Below, one piece after another: positions 46,662 to 55,058 of a stretch of 64,000 nt of DNA (position 1 is its first letter; each line of letters begins with the position of its first letter). Source of the DNA: Jatrophihabitans sp. (lineage in GTDB: Bacteria > Actinomycetota > Actinomycetes > Mycobacteriales > Jatrophihabitantaceae); contig JAOPUX010000151.1 in NCBI GenBank assembly GCA_025963285.1, positions 1 through 64,000 on the forward strand, written 5' to 3'. The translations under genes were made by a program, and so were the position numbers. The notes beneath the pieces are model-generated. The model ran no database searches. It saw nothing but the letters and a program-made list of their open reading frames with translations, and was not told the DNA's origin.

Positions 46662-47546
46662 TCAGAGCTCGAGAGCGATGGCCACCTGAGCGAGCAGGTC
46701 CAGGTGCTCTGCGTTGCGACGCCGGCTGCGACGGGTATCGATCGTGATGTGGGTGGCACCAAGACTGATCCACTCATCGACAACAGCCGGCACGCCGTAC
46801 GGGTCGAGCCCACGTCCTACGGTGATGCGCCCCTCAAATCCGATCGTGGCCGGGTCGCGCCCAGCCGCCTCGGCTGCCCGGTCGACCACCTGCTTGGCCG
46901 CCTTCAGCTCGGGGCCCGGGTCGATCGACGTCGGCATCCACCCGTCGGCGAGCTCTCCGATCCGACGAAGCGGCGCGGCGGCGCGGGCCCAGGTGCCGAA
47001 CCAGATCGGGATTGGTCGCTGTGCCGGTAGCGGTGCGATCCCTGCTCGATCGATGCTGTTGTACGCCGAGTTCCAGGTCACGGTCCGAGTGGTCCAGAGC
47101 CTCCTGAGCAGCGCGATCTGATCCTCCAGTCGCTCTGCACGACCCGCATAAGGTACGCCGAGGGCCTCATATTCGACCTCGTTCCATCCGATGCCCACGC
47201 CGAGGCGCAGCCGGCCGCCTGACAGTTGGTCGAGCGTGGCGGCCTGCTTGGCCACGAGCACGGTCTGCCGTTGCGGCAGAATGATCACCGCTGAGGTGAA
47301 CTCCAACTCGGTGGCTGCGGCAAGGTAGGCGAAGAGCACGAGTGGCTCGTGAAACTCGTCATCGACGTCGTAGTGGCCGTTCCAGTCCGGTCGGGTGGCG
47401 GTGTCAGCACCGACCACGTGATCGAACGCGGCCACATGACGGAATCCGAGCTCCTCGACACCGCGCCCGAAGGCCAGCGTATGGACGCCCGCCGGGTCGA
47501 TCTCATTCTGCGGGAAGACCACCCCGAACTGGGGCCGCCGCGTCAT
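46662..47546 (-). CDS. LLM-class F420-dependent oxidoreductase
   Basis: A 294-residue luciferase-like TIM barrel: FGVVFPQNEIDP at the N-terminus, HVAAFDHVVGAD, then GGRLRLGVGIGWNEVEYEALGVPYAGRAERLEDQIALLR, the typical F420-binding family signature. It oxidises or reduces a carbonyl or double bond with F420. It is the last gene of the eight-gene operon running down from the P450 at 54954, overlapping the ligase gene by four bases. Confidence 0.92.
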   Translation of the reverse strand: MTRRPQFGVVFPQNEIDPAGVHTLAFGRGVEELGFRHVAAFDHVVGADTATRPDWNGHYDVDDEFHEPLVLFAYLAAATELEFTSAVIILPQRQTVLVAKQAATLDQLSGGRLRLGVGIGWNEVEYEALGVPYAGRAERLEDQIALLRRLWTTRTVTWNSAYNSIDRAGIAPLPAQRPIPIWFGTWARAAAPLRRIGELADGWMPTSIDPGPELKAAKQVVDRAAEAAGRDPATIGFEGRITVGRGLDPYGVPAVVDEWISLGATHITIDTRRSRRRNAEHLDLLAQVAIALEL

Positions 47547-49090
47547 GTGGACCGGGTGCCCGCACCCGGGTAGTTACCGCCGCCGTGGACTCGGTCAAGT
47601 TCGTCGTAGTCGATCTCTGAACCGGCGCGTGGCAAGCTGACGTGCTGGAAGTGGAATTGACGGGCGATCTTGTAGGGCGCCAGCCGAACACGACAGTGAG
47701 CTGTGAGTTCGGCCTCCAACTCCGGCCCGGCCACGACACCGTCGGCCAGCACGATGACAGCCATTACCCGCTGGATCCATACCTCGTCCGGAATGCCCAA
47801 CACCGCCGCCTCTGCCACCGCGGCGTGCTCGGAGAGACAGCGCTCCACCTCGGTGGCGTAGATGTTCTCCGCGCCGGACTTGAGCATGCGTCCCATCGGC
47901 GAGACGAAGCTGATGCTGCCATCGCGGTCTCGACGGCCCAGGTCGCCGGTGTGCCACCAGCCTCCGCGGAAGCGGTGCATGTTCAGAGCGGGGCGATTCC
48001 AGTAGCCCCGGTGCACGCTCGGTCCGCGCACCACGATCTCCCCGAGTTCGTCCACGCCGCATTCACGCTCAGCCGCATCGACGATCCGCACTTCGGCATA
48101 GGGCGCAGCACAGCCGGAGGTCGACGAGGCGTCGGCTCGGCCCAGTGCGGAGAGCACCGCCATGTTGGTCTCGGTCTGGCCGTAACCACCCGTTCGCCGT
48201 CCCCAGGGGCTGTCGTCCCGAGCTACGAGGTCGGTCCAGCCCGGTAGGTCCAGGTTGCTTCGCAGGCTCGACAGGTCGACGGGGCGCTCGCGCGCGATTG
48301 CCAGCATCGCCTCGGCTGTCGGCCTGACCAGATAGGCGTGCGTACACCGGTACTGCTCGACGGCCGCGCACAGCCTCTCCGGATCAGGCCGCCCGACCAT
48401 CACGTTGGTGCCGCGGAACTGGAAGGTCGGGAGGATCGAGAACAGCGCGGCGATGTGGAACAGCGGTGCGCTGGCGAGGTTCACGGTACTGGCGTCGATG
48501 TGCTGGAGCGGCCCGAGAACGAGTGCCGGGATGAGCAGGTTCCGGTGCGATAGGAGCGCTACCGGGTTGTCATTGGTTGCCGAAGCCACAACCATTGCGA
48601 GAACTGGATCGTCGGGGTTCTCGACGTGCGCTGGGCGGCTCGCCCCAGCCGCAGCGTGGACGCGGGCCTCGTACCCATCAGGGCCCACGCCATCGTGCTG
48701 GATCCACTCAGCGCCGAGCGCCTGCGGTGCAACCGCATCGACGAGCTCCTTAAGTTCGCGCTCCTGCCAGACGATCACGCGCGGCGCCAGGTCGGCGGTG
48801 ATCTGGCCGAGTTCTGCGGCCGGCTGACGCCAACTCAGGCTGCAGAGCGTCGCACCGATCCGGCCGGCTGCGACGAGGATCTCCAACCAGCGATGACAGT
48901 TCTGTCCGAGCCAGACCACCCGGTCTCCAGGCACGACTCCGGCCATCGCCAGCATCGCGGCGACCGCGTCGACGCGCTCATCGAGCTCGGCATAGGTGAG
49001 GCTGTCACCCTCGCACACCACGGCCACGGCTGATCCCGCTGAGCGCGCGTTCTCGCCGAGTACCGAGCCGAGCGTCCATCCTGAGTTCAC
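47543..49090 (-). CDS. AMP-dependent ligase-like protein with degenerate catalytic motifs
   Basis: A 515-residue ANL-superfamily protein. The fold motifs A5 (GGYGQTETN), A7 (WWHTGDLG) and A8 (GRMLKSGAENIYATEVE) are intact. The A3 phosphate loop is altered to ASATNDNPVALLSH in place of TSGTTGxPKG (residues about 169-182), and the C-terminal A10 motif reads LPRAGSEIDYDEL, without the Gly-Lys that supplies the catalytic lysine. It may not adenylate in the standard way, or may work with the partner genes. The start is GTG at 49090 (GTGA overlap). Confidence 0.85.
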   Translation of the reverse strand: MNSGWTLGSVLGENARSAGSAVAVVCEGDSLTYAELDERVDAVAAMLAMAGVVPGDRVVWLGQNCHRWLEILVAAGRIGATLCSLSWRQPAAELGQITADLAPRVIVWQERELKELVDAVAPQALGAEWIQHDGVGPDGYEARVHAAAGASRPAHVENPDDPVLAMVVASATNDNPVALLSHRNLLIPALVLGPLQHIDASTVNLASAPLFHIAALFSILPTFQFRGTNVMVGRPDPERLCAAVEQYRCTHAYLVRPTAEAMLAIARERPVDLSSLRSNLDLPGWTDLVARDDSPWGRRTGGYGQTETNMAVLSALGRADASSTSGCAAPYAEVRIVDAAERECGVDELGEIVVRGPSVHRGYWNRPALNMHRFRGGWWHTGDLGRRDRDGSISFVSPMGRMLKSGAENIYATEVERCLSEHAAVAEAAVLGIPDEVWIQRVMAVIVLADGVVAGPELEAELTAHCRVRLAPYKIARQFHFQHVSLPRAGSEIDYDELDRVHGGGNYPGAGTRST

Positions 49091-49803
49091 GATGGCGCAA
49101 TCAGGCGGCCGAGGGAGCGGCCGAGGGAGCAGCACTCCGGCCGGCCGCCCGCATCGAGTGCACCCGACACGTCGAGTGCGCTGAGGGACTCGTGGCGGAT
49201 CGGACGGCTGGACAGTTCCGCCCTGCCTGAGGCCGACTGAATCCAGGCCGATCCGTTGACATGGGCCAGGCCATTATCGGGACACGTCAGGGCGAGCGCG
49301 GGCCCCAGCGCGGTGACCACACCCTGAGCCACGTCGAGCTCCGCGGCGAGCACGGCTGCTTCGGGACGGGCCAGCATGAAGCGCAGCCCCGATTCGAGCA
49401 GGCCCTCGCGTACCAGCGCCGGGCCAAGTGTCGAATCCAGACCGATGACCGCCGCGATCGTGAAGCGACGGAAGAACATCCCTGCTCTGCCGATCTCGAA
49501 CTCAGCGGGTTCTAGCGGGCACACCGTGGCGCCAAGACTGTTGAGGGCATCGATGATCGGTCCGTACAGGGCGGCCTCGTGACCAGTGGAGATGACCACG
49601 ACGAAGTCGCCCGCACTCACACCCCATGCCGCGAGGACCGTCTGGGCCCAGGCAATATCGTCGGCCCAGTCCGACCAGGACACGACGTAGTCGACGAGGG
49701 TCTCCCCGTCGGCGTACTGCGCGATGCAGCGCTCCGCCGAACGCGGGATCGCCTCCAGCGCCTCGAGGATAGGTGCCATGGTGGTGAGGTCGACGGAGCT
49801 CAA
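49087..49803 (-). CDS. Standalone N-terminal ANL-ligase-like protein
   Basis: A 238-residue protein resembling only the N-terminal region of acyl-CoA ligases. TLVDYVVSWSDWADDIAWAQTVLAAWGVSAGDFVVV is the opening helix-strand unit and YGPIIDALNSLGATVCPLE the next. No A5, A8 or A10 motif follows. It lies between a PaaK-like ligase and a degenerate ligase with four-base overlaps on both sides, so it is not a decayed fragment. It may be a subunit of a split ligase. No specific family name can be given. Confidence 0.6.
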   Translation of the reverse strand: MSSVDLTTMAPILEALEAIPRSAERCIAQYADGETLVDYVVSWSDWADDIAWAQTVLAAWGVSAGDFVVVISTGHEAALYGPIIDALNSLGATVCPLEPAEFEIGRAGMFFRRFTIAAVIGLDSTLGPALVREGLLESGLRFMLARPEAAVLAAELDVAQGVVTALGPALALTCPDNGLAHVNGSAWIQSASGRAELSSRPIRHESLSALDVSGALDAGGRPECCSLGRSLGRLIAPS

Positions 49804-51107
49804 CTGCGCACCACCCTTGGCAGCTTGATCCCGCTGCTGCTTCGCGCCTGCAGCTCCGACTCCTCGTACATCTCCAGCGACGGGTCCAGACCTGATTCGG
49901 CCTCGATCGCACGGCGAAGTCGCTCTTGTAGCTCGAGCACGTCGTCGGTGCGACGTGCATTGAAGCCGATGCGCACGCGGAGCACGTCGGAGCCGCCCTC
50001 GGGGGCAACGATCTGGAAGACCGCCGCCGATGTCTCGTCGAACTGCTCGATCACGCGCCAGAGCTGCATCGGCAGTACGTCGGTGTCACCGACCCGGACG
50101 CGATCGCTGATCCTGCCCAGTAAGTGGAAACGAAGGTGGGTTCGGCCACACGAGCAGGGACTCCGGTCGAAACGCACCAGGTCACCGCTGCGGTGCCGGA
50201 TCAAGGGCCAGGCCTTATTGGCCAGCGCGGTGCACACCAGCTCCCCAGGCTCCCCGTCAGGAACGGGTAGACCGGTGATCGGGTCGAGGCACTCCGGAAG
50301 GACGTAGTCCTCCCACACGTGGTAGCCGTCGTGTGCCGAGCACTCCCAGGCGACGCCTGTGTCCGCAGTGCCGGTGACGTCGTAGAGCTCCAGGCCCCAT
50401 TCTTGGGTGAGCTTGCGCCGCATCCGCGCTCCAAGCGGCTCTCCGCTCACGACGGCGAACTTGATGCAGGAGAAGACCTCGGCCAGGTCGACGTCTTCGC
50501 TCAACCGGTCGAGCTCGGGCAGCATCGGACCGAGCAGGTAGATGTGGCTCGGCTGGTGCCGCCGGATCATCTCGAAGACGTTGCTCCAGTCCGCACCTGG
50601 CCGGACATTGACCATCAGCGGAACACAGCCGATGGCCTCGTTCACCCGGTCCTGGGGTCCGCGCTGGGTAGCCATGACATGAATGACCCGATCGCCCGGC
50701 CGTAGGCCAGCGCCCCACATATCCCGCACCGTCGAGGCAAACGGAACCGCACCGCTGACAAGCTCGACCAGCGGCATCGGCTCCGCGGTCGTACCCGAAC
50801 TCGTGCCGATGTTGTCAACCTCCACCGGGTCGACACAGAGCAGGCCGCAGTATGGATCACCCGTGCGATCGCGGTACCCAACGAGATCAGCCTTGCCCAG
50901 CAGTGGAACCAGCTTCTGAAAGTCAGCCAGAGAGCTCACATCGCTAGGTGAGAGCCCGATCGAGTCCCACATCTCGCGGTAGAGCGGAGAATGGTCGTAC
51001 GCGTGCGCGATCAACGCGACGAGTGAGTGCTCCTGAAGCGCGTCAAGCTCCGGCCTCGGCATCGTCTCGATGTCTGGTTGGAGATACGCAGACTGAAGAT
51101 CGATCAC
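49800..51107 (-). CDS. Phenylacetate-CoA ligase (PaaK)-like protein
   Basis: A 435-residue ligase of the PaaK branch: AHAYDHSPLYREMWDSIGL near the N-terminus, TSSGTTAEPM as phosphate loop, ELYDVTGTADTG as A5-like, HRSGDLVRF as A7, CSCGRTHLRF and LLGRISDRVRV as A8-like. SGIKLPRVV carries the terminal Lys. It activates a carboxylic acid, not necessarily aromatic, to the CoA thioester. Within the operon it follows mycofactocin SDR and precedes the two other ligase-like genes, so it may act on the acid made by the P450, SDR and aldehyde dehydrogenase. Confidence 0.87.
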   Translation of the reverse strand: MIDLQSAYLQPDIETMPRPELDALQEHSLVALIAHAYDHSPLYREMWDSIGLSPSDVSSLADFQKLVPLLGKADLVGYRDRTGDPYCGLLCVDPVEVDNIGTSSGTTAEPMPLVELVSGAVPFASTVRDMWGAGLRPGDRVIHVMATQRGPQDRVNEAIGCVPLMVNVRPGADWSNVFEMIRRHQPSHIYLLGPMLPELDRLSEDVDLAEVFSCIKFAVVSGEPLGARMRRKLTQEWGLELYDVTGTADTGVAWECSAHDGYHVWEDYVLPECLDPITGLPVPDGEPGELVCTALANKAWPLIRHRSGDLVRFDRSPCSCGRTHLRFHLLGRISDRVRVGDTDVLPMQLWRVIEQFDETSAAVFQIVAPEGGSDVLRVRIGFNARRTDDVLELQERLRRAIEAESGLDPSLEMYEESELQARSSSGIKLPRVVRS

Positions 51108-51937
51108 GCGTCGGTACCTGCAGTGAGCCCGGCACTAACGGTAAGAACCTCGCCGGTGACGTAGCGGGCGTCATCGGAGACGAGGTACAGAATGGCGCGG
51201 GAGATGTCGATCGGCTCGACATAGGGCACGCGCAGGGGGTGGGTCGCCGACATCCGAGCCTCGACATCGGCAAGCGTCGGCTGAGCAAGGTCGGGACACC
51301 AGACCTCGAAGACCGAGTCGTTGATGACCATTTCGGTGTTGACGTTCGTCGGGCACACTGCGTTGACCCGCACGCCCGAGGGCCCCACTTCGATCGCTGT
51401 CGACTTGACCAGACCGATGATCCCGAACTTGGCAGCGGTGTAGTGAGCGACGCTGGGGAATGGCGTGCGTGCCGCCATCGAGGAGGTCGCGACGATGCTG
51501 CCCTTACCCCGCTCGACCATGTGTGGCAGGACGGCGCGGATCGAGTTGAAGGCTCCGGTCAGGTTCGTGTCGATCATCGACCGCCAAGTCTCCGGAGACA
51601 TATCCACGACCAGCGACGTGTTGAGGATGCCCGCGTTGGCGCAGAGGATGTCCACCCCGCCGAGTTCTGTGATGGTCTGATCCACGAACGCCTGCACCTG
51701 GCCGAAGTCCCGCACATCGACCACGCCGGACAGACACCGCTGCCCGGTCTTCTCGACCAGCGCGCGGGTCTCTTCGAGATCCTCCAGGGTCGAGGCGCGA
51801 TACGGCACATCGATCGCGGCGCAGATGTCGAAGATGGCGATGTCCGCGCCCTCCTCGGCGAGGGTGATGGCGTGCGATCGACCTTGACCGCGTGCGGCGC
51901 CGGTGATGAGCGCAACTCGGCCGTCCAGCTTTCCCAT
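51104..51937 (-). CDS. Mycofactocin-coupled SDR family oxidoreductase
   Basis: A 277-residue mycofactocin-type SDR: GKLDGRVALITGAARGQGRSHAI, the insert CAAIDVPYRASTLEDLEETRALVE, NAGIL and the YTAAK active site. It is closely similar to the SDR at 36802-37635 along its whole length. The ATG at 51937 is the family start; the frame to 52027 runs into the ferredoxin gene. It sits between ferredoxin and PaaK genes in the P450 operon, fitting oxidation of the hydroxylated substrate to an aldehyde or ketone. Confidence 0.91.
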   Translation of the reverse strand: MGKLDGRVALITGAARGQGRSHAITLAEEGADIAIFDICAAIDVPYRASTLEDLEETRALVEKTGQRCLSGVVDVRDFGQVQAFVDQTITELGGVDILCANAGILNTSLVVDMSPETWRSMIDTNLTGAFNSIRAVLPHMVERGKGSIVATSSMAARTPFPSVAHYTAAKFGIIGLVKSTAIEVGPSGVRVNAVCPTNVNTEMVINDSVFEVWCPDLAQPTLADVEARMSATHPLRVPYVEPIDISRAILYLVSDDARYVTGEVLTVSAGLTAGTDA

Positions 51938-51993
51938 GTCATGCCTTTCCACATTGTGCCGGCGGGTCACCAGGTGGCACCGACCAGCTCGCG

Positions 51994-52188
51994 TCAGTTC
52001 AGGATGGAGATAGCGCCTTCGGGGCATCCGAAGGCCGCTGACTTCGCAGCTGCCTCGTCCTCGACGGGGATCTCGTCGACCAGCACGTAGCTATAGCCGT
52101 CCGACTCCCCCACCTCGAACACGCTTGGCGCGGTGAGGGCGCAGACGCCGTGCGCCTGGCACTTCTGGTTGTCCACTGTTGCTCGCAT
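51994..52188 (-). CDS. 3Fe-4S ferredoxin (P450 partner type)
   Basis: A 64-residue ferredoxin with CQAHGVCALTAPSVFEV, GYSYVLVDEIPVE and FGCPEGAI. Three Cys in the spacing of the [3Fe-4S] ferredoxins (a His replaces the fourth ligand region) carry electrons to class I P450s. It is encoded in one operon with the P450 at 53695-54954. ATG 52188 gives the family length; the frame starting at 52221 adds 11 residues without similarity. It is the only ferredoxin in the window for three P450s. Confidence 0.92.
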   Translation of the reverse strand: MRATVDNQKCQAHGVCALTAPSVFEVGESDGYSYVLVDEIPVEDEAAAKSAAFGCPEGAISILN

Positions 52189-52222
52189 GAATCCGTCCAC
52201 TCCGTAATGTCTGAGGTGCAAC

Positions 52223-53698
52223 TCAGAACTTGATCGCGACGTTCTTGATCCTCAAGAACTCCTCGATGCCTGCTCGGCCGCCCTCACGCCCGTAGCCGCT
52301 CGCGCCGATCCCGCCGAACGGTGCGGCATAGGTGGCGGGGAGCATCTTGCCGTTGATCCCAACCCCGCCCGCTTCGAGTTCGCGGGCGAGCCGCAGGGCG
52401 CGGGACAAGTCGCTCGTGTGGACATAGGCAGCCAGGCCGAACCGGGTGCTGTTTGCCAGCTCGATCGCCTCTTCCTCGGTGTCGAAGGCAAAGACGCTCA
52501 GCACCGGTCCGAAGACCTCCCGCTGGGCGATGTCGGATCCTGGTTCGACGTCGACCAGAACGGTCGGGCCGACGTAGAACCCTTCGGCCAGCTCGCCACC
52601 GAGCCGTTCGCCACCGAGCGCGCACGTCGCGCCGGCCGCTCTGGCGTCGGCGACCAGCGTCAAGATCCGCTCCAGGGCGGCCTCGTTCAATACCGGGCCC
52701 ATCTGCACGTCAGCCGCGAACGGGTCGCCCACTGAGACCGTGCCAAGCAGCGCCACCATCTGCTCGAGAACCTCCGCGAAGACGCTGCGCTCGACGAGCA
52801 AGCGGGTTGGCAGCGAGCAGCCCTGTCCACTGAGGGCGGTGACGACGGTGTTGAAGGCCGTGGCACTCGCGAGGTCTGCGTCAGCAAAGACCAGGTGGGC
52901 TGACTTGCCGCCGAGTTCCAACACCAAGGGGGTCACGTTCTCTGCCGCGGCTGCCTGGAGCGCGGAGCCGGTCGCGGTGCCACCCGTGAAGCTCACCTTG
53001 CCCACGCCAGGATGCCGCACTAGGTAATCGCCCGCCTCGCGGTCGCCGACCACGACGTTGACAACACCGTCGGGAACACCCGCCGCGGTGCAGATTCGGG
53101 CGAACTCCACTGCGGCGAACGGGGCCTGCTCCGCGGGCTTGAGGACGACCGTGCACCCCGCAGCCAGGGCAGCGGCCACTGACATCGAGATGCCCCCGAT
53201 GGGTGTGTTCCAGGTGAGGACCTTGACGACAACCCCCACCGGTTCGTACACGGTGAAGTCGAGGCCCTCCTCCTGTGGCACCGGGATCGTGTCGCCGGTG
53301 ATCTTGTCGGTCCAGCCGGCGTAGTAGTCGAACCAGGCAGCCGCGTCAGCAACCGCCCAGCGGCCGAAGTTCAGCGGCGTACCCACCTCGAGCGCGTTGA
53401 TCTCGGCCAGGGTCTCCGTCTGCTCGCGCAGCGTGGCAGCAATACGGTGCAGCACCGCACTGCGCTCGGCTGGCGCGACCCGCTTCCAGGACTGGAACGC
53501 GGTGGCCGAGGAGCGCATGGCGGTCTCTGCATCTGCTGTGCTGGCGAGGCCGAACTCCTTCTGGACTCGCCCAGTGGCCGGGTTGACGTGCTGATAGGTG
53601 CGAGTGCCAGTCACCGGCACGAGCCGACCGTCTACATACATGCCGTCGGCTAGTTCGGCGCGCGTGGTGCCCATTGGGGTCTCGAGATCGGTGCTCAC
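52223..53698 (-). CDS. Aldehyde dehydrogenase
   Basis: A 491-residue NAD(P)-dependent aldehyde dehydrogenase: LTWNTPIGGISMSVAAALAAG, LELGGKSAHLVF with the catalytic Glu and LSGQGCSLPTRLLVE with the nucleophilic Cys. The C-terminal PFGGIGASGYGREGG is normal. The GTG at 53698 overlaps the P450 stop (GTGA). It is similar to the dehydrogenase at 33942-35396 but clearly diverged. In this operon it would convert the aldehyde from the mycofactocin SDR to the carboxylic acid. Confidence 0.94.
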   Translation of the reverse strand: MSTDLETPMGTTRAELADGMYVDGRLVPVTGTRTYQHVNPATGRVQKEFGLASTADAETAMRSSATAFQSWKRVAPAERSAVLHRIAATLREQTETLAEINALEVGTPLNFGRWAVADAAAWFDYYAGWTDKITGDTIPVPQEEGLDFTVYEPVGVVVKVLTWNTPIGGISMSVAAALAAGCTVVLKPAEQAPFAAVEFARICTAAGVPDGVVNVVVGDREAGDYLVRHPGVGKVSFTGGTATGSALQAAAAENVTPLVLELGGKSAHLVFADADLASATAFNTVVTALSGQGCSLPTRLLVERSVFAEVLEQMVALLGTVSVGDPFAADVQMGPVLNEAALERILTLVADARAAGATCALGGERLGGELAEGFYVGPTVLVDVEPGSDIAQREVFGPVLSVFAFDTEEEAIELANSTRFGLAAYVHTSDLSRALRLARELEAGGVGINGKMLPATYAAPFGGIGASGYGREGGRAGIEEFLRIKNVAIKF

Positions 53699-54954
53699 GC
53701 TGAGGCCAGCTCCTCGGTCAGCTCTGGCGAGACGCCAACGCGCGCACCCGGCGTGAAGATCGCAGGCACGGCGATGTAGTTGTTACTGACCCCGATCGAC
53801 GGGTAGCGCACCGCGCCGCCAGGCACGAGCTCGTAGTCCGGCATCCGGGTGAGCACGTGCTCGAGCATGATTGGGATGTCGGCTCGCGCGATTCGCGAGC
53901 CGATGCAGCGGTGCACGCCGCTGCCGAAGGTTACGTGGTTGGCCGCACCGCGGTCGATGTCGAGTTCGGTGGGGTTTTGGAAGACGCTGGCATCCATGTT
54001 GGCACCGTGCCACATGAGGATCAGCCTGTCGCCAGCCTTGATCTGCTGGCCCCCGAGTTCGGTGTCACTGACCGCTGTCCGGCCGAGGCTGGTCACCGGG
54101 CTGATGAAGCGGAGGAACTCCTCCATTGCCTGCGGGATCAGGGCAGGGTCGTCGATCAGCCGCTGCCGGACCTCGGTGTGCTCGCCCAGGTGCTTCAGTG
54201 CTCCGGCGACGACGGCCGCGGTGGTGTCAATCCCACCGGCCACGATCGTGCCACAGGCCGAGGCGATGTCCTCGTCGCTGAGCCGCTGGCCTGCGACCTC
54301 CATGGTCGCGAGGAGCGAGAGCAGGTCCCCGGTGGGATTCTCGCGCCGCTCGCGTGCCACGACGACGATCTCGCCGAGCATGGCGTCGAACATCTCGAAT
54401 GTCCGCTGACGCTCGTCCCCCGAGCTGTAGTTGATGGCGTGCGTCATCTCCGCGTAGGTACGCCACCGCGAGAGCGGCAGCCCGAGCAAGTGCAGCGTCA
54501 CGAGCGCCGGTACCGGAGCCGCAAGGCCCATCACGAAGTCGATCTCACCGCTCTCGATGCACTGGTCCAGCGCCCAGTCGGAGTAGGCGTGCATGAGGGG
54601 CTTCATGGCATCGACCGCTCCCGGAGCGAACATCGCCCCCAGCGCCCGGCGCCATTCGAGCTGCTCGGGCGGATCGAGTTCGATCGGGAGGTAGCGCCCA
54701 GGAGCAGGCGGGATGTTGATGCCCTGGAACGCCGTGCACCCGGTCGGGAGGTCATGCCGGCTCGAGAAGAGCTTGGCATCACGCGAGGCCTCGACGACGG
54801 CGTCGTACCCCGACACCACCCAGAATCCGCCATGGTTCTCAGACCAGGCCACCGGGCAGGTGTTGGCGAGCTCGGACGCAGTGCCCCACGGATCCTGTGA
54901 GTACTCGGGGCCATGGTGGTCAAACTCGACCGTGGGTCGATGCTGGGTGTCCAT
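53695..54954 (-). CDS. Cytochrome P450
   Basis: A 419-residue class I P450: I-helix IVAGGIDTTAAVV, K-helix EEFLRF, heme loop VTFGSGVHRCIGSRIAR. The N-terminal PEYSQDPWGTASELANTCPVAWSENHGGFWVVS is typical of catabolic actinobacterial P450s. The first gene of an eight-gene operon with its own ferredoxin, aldehyde dehydrogenase, mycofactocin SDR and ligases, so terminal-methyl oxidation to an acid is the likely job. The ATG lies about 60 bases from the divergent operator. Confidence 0.95.
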   Translation of the reverse strand: MDTQHRPTVEFDHHGPEYSQDPWGTASELANTCPVAWSENHGGFWVVSGYDAVVEASRDAKLFSSRHDLPTGCTAFQGINIPPAPGRYLPIELDPPEQLEWRRALGAMFAPGAVDAMKPLMHAYSDWALDQCIESGEIDFVMGLAAPVPALVTLHLLGLPLSRWRTYAEMTHAINYSSGDERQRTFEMFDAMLGEIVVVARERRENPTGDLLSLLATMEVAGQRLSDEDIASACGTIVAGGIDTTAAVVAGALKHLGEHTEVRQRLIDDPALIPQAMEEFLRFISPVTSLGRTAVSDTELGGQQIKAGDRLILMWHGANMDASVFQNPTELDIDRGAANHVTFGSGVHRCIGSRIARADIPIMLEHVLTRMPDYELVPGGAVRYPSIGVSNNYIAVPAIFTPGARVGVSPELTEELASA

Positions 54955-55004
54955 ATGTTGCCCCTTGAGTTCTGGTTGCCGTGGCGGACCGGGCGTGCCG
55001 GAAT

Positions 55005-55024
55005 ATACGTTATCTTTGAGATGA
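55005..55024. promoter_or_regulatory. Candidate shared operator/-10 region, P450 operon and racemase
   Basis: TATACGTTATCTTTGAGATGA region with TTATCTTTG at 55010-55018 and core TCTTTGAGATGA (55013-55024). The 9-mer recurs at 60609 and, on the minus strand, at 25204-25212. It lies between the divergent starts at 54954 and 55059. Confidence 0.45.
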
Positions 55025-55058
55025 ATCGTTGTCGAGCGTTGAGACGGATGGATAGTCC

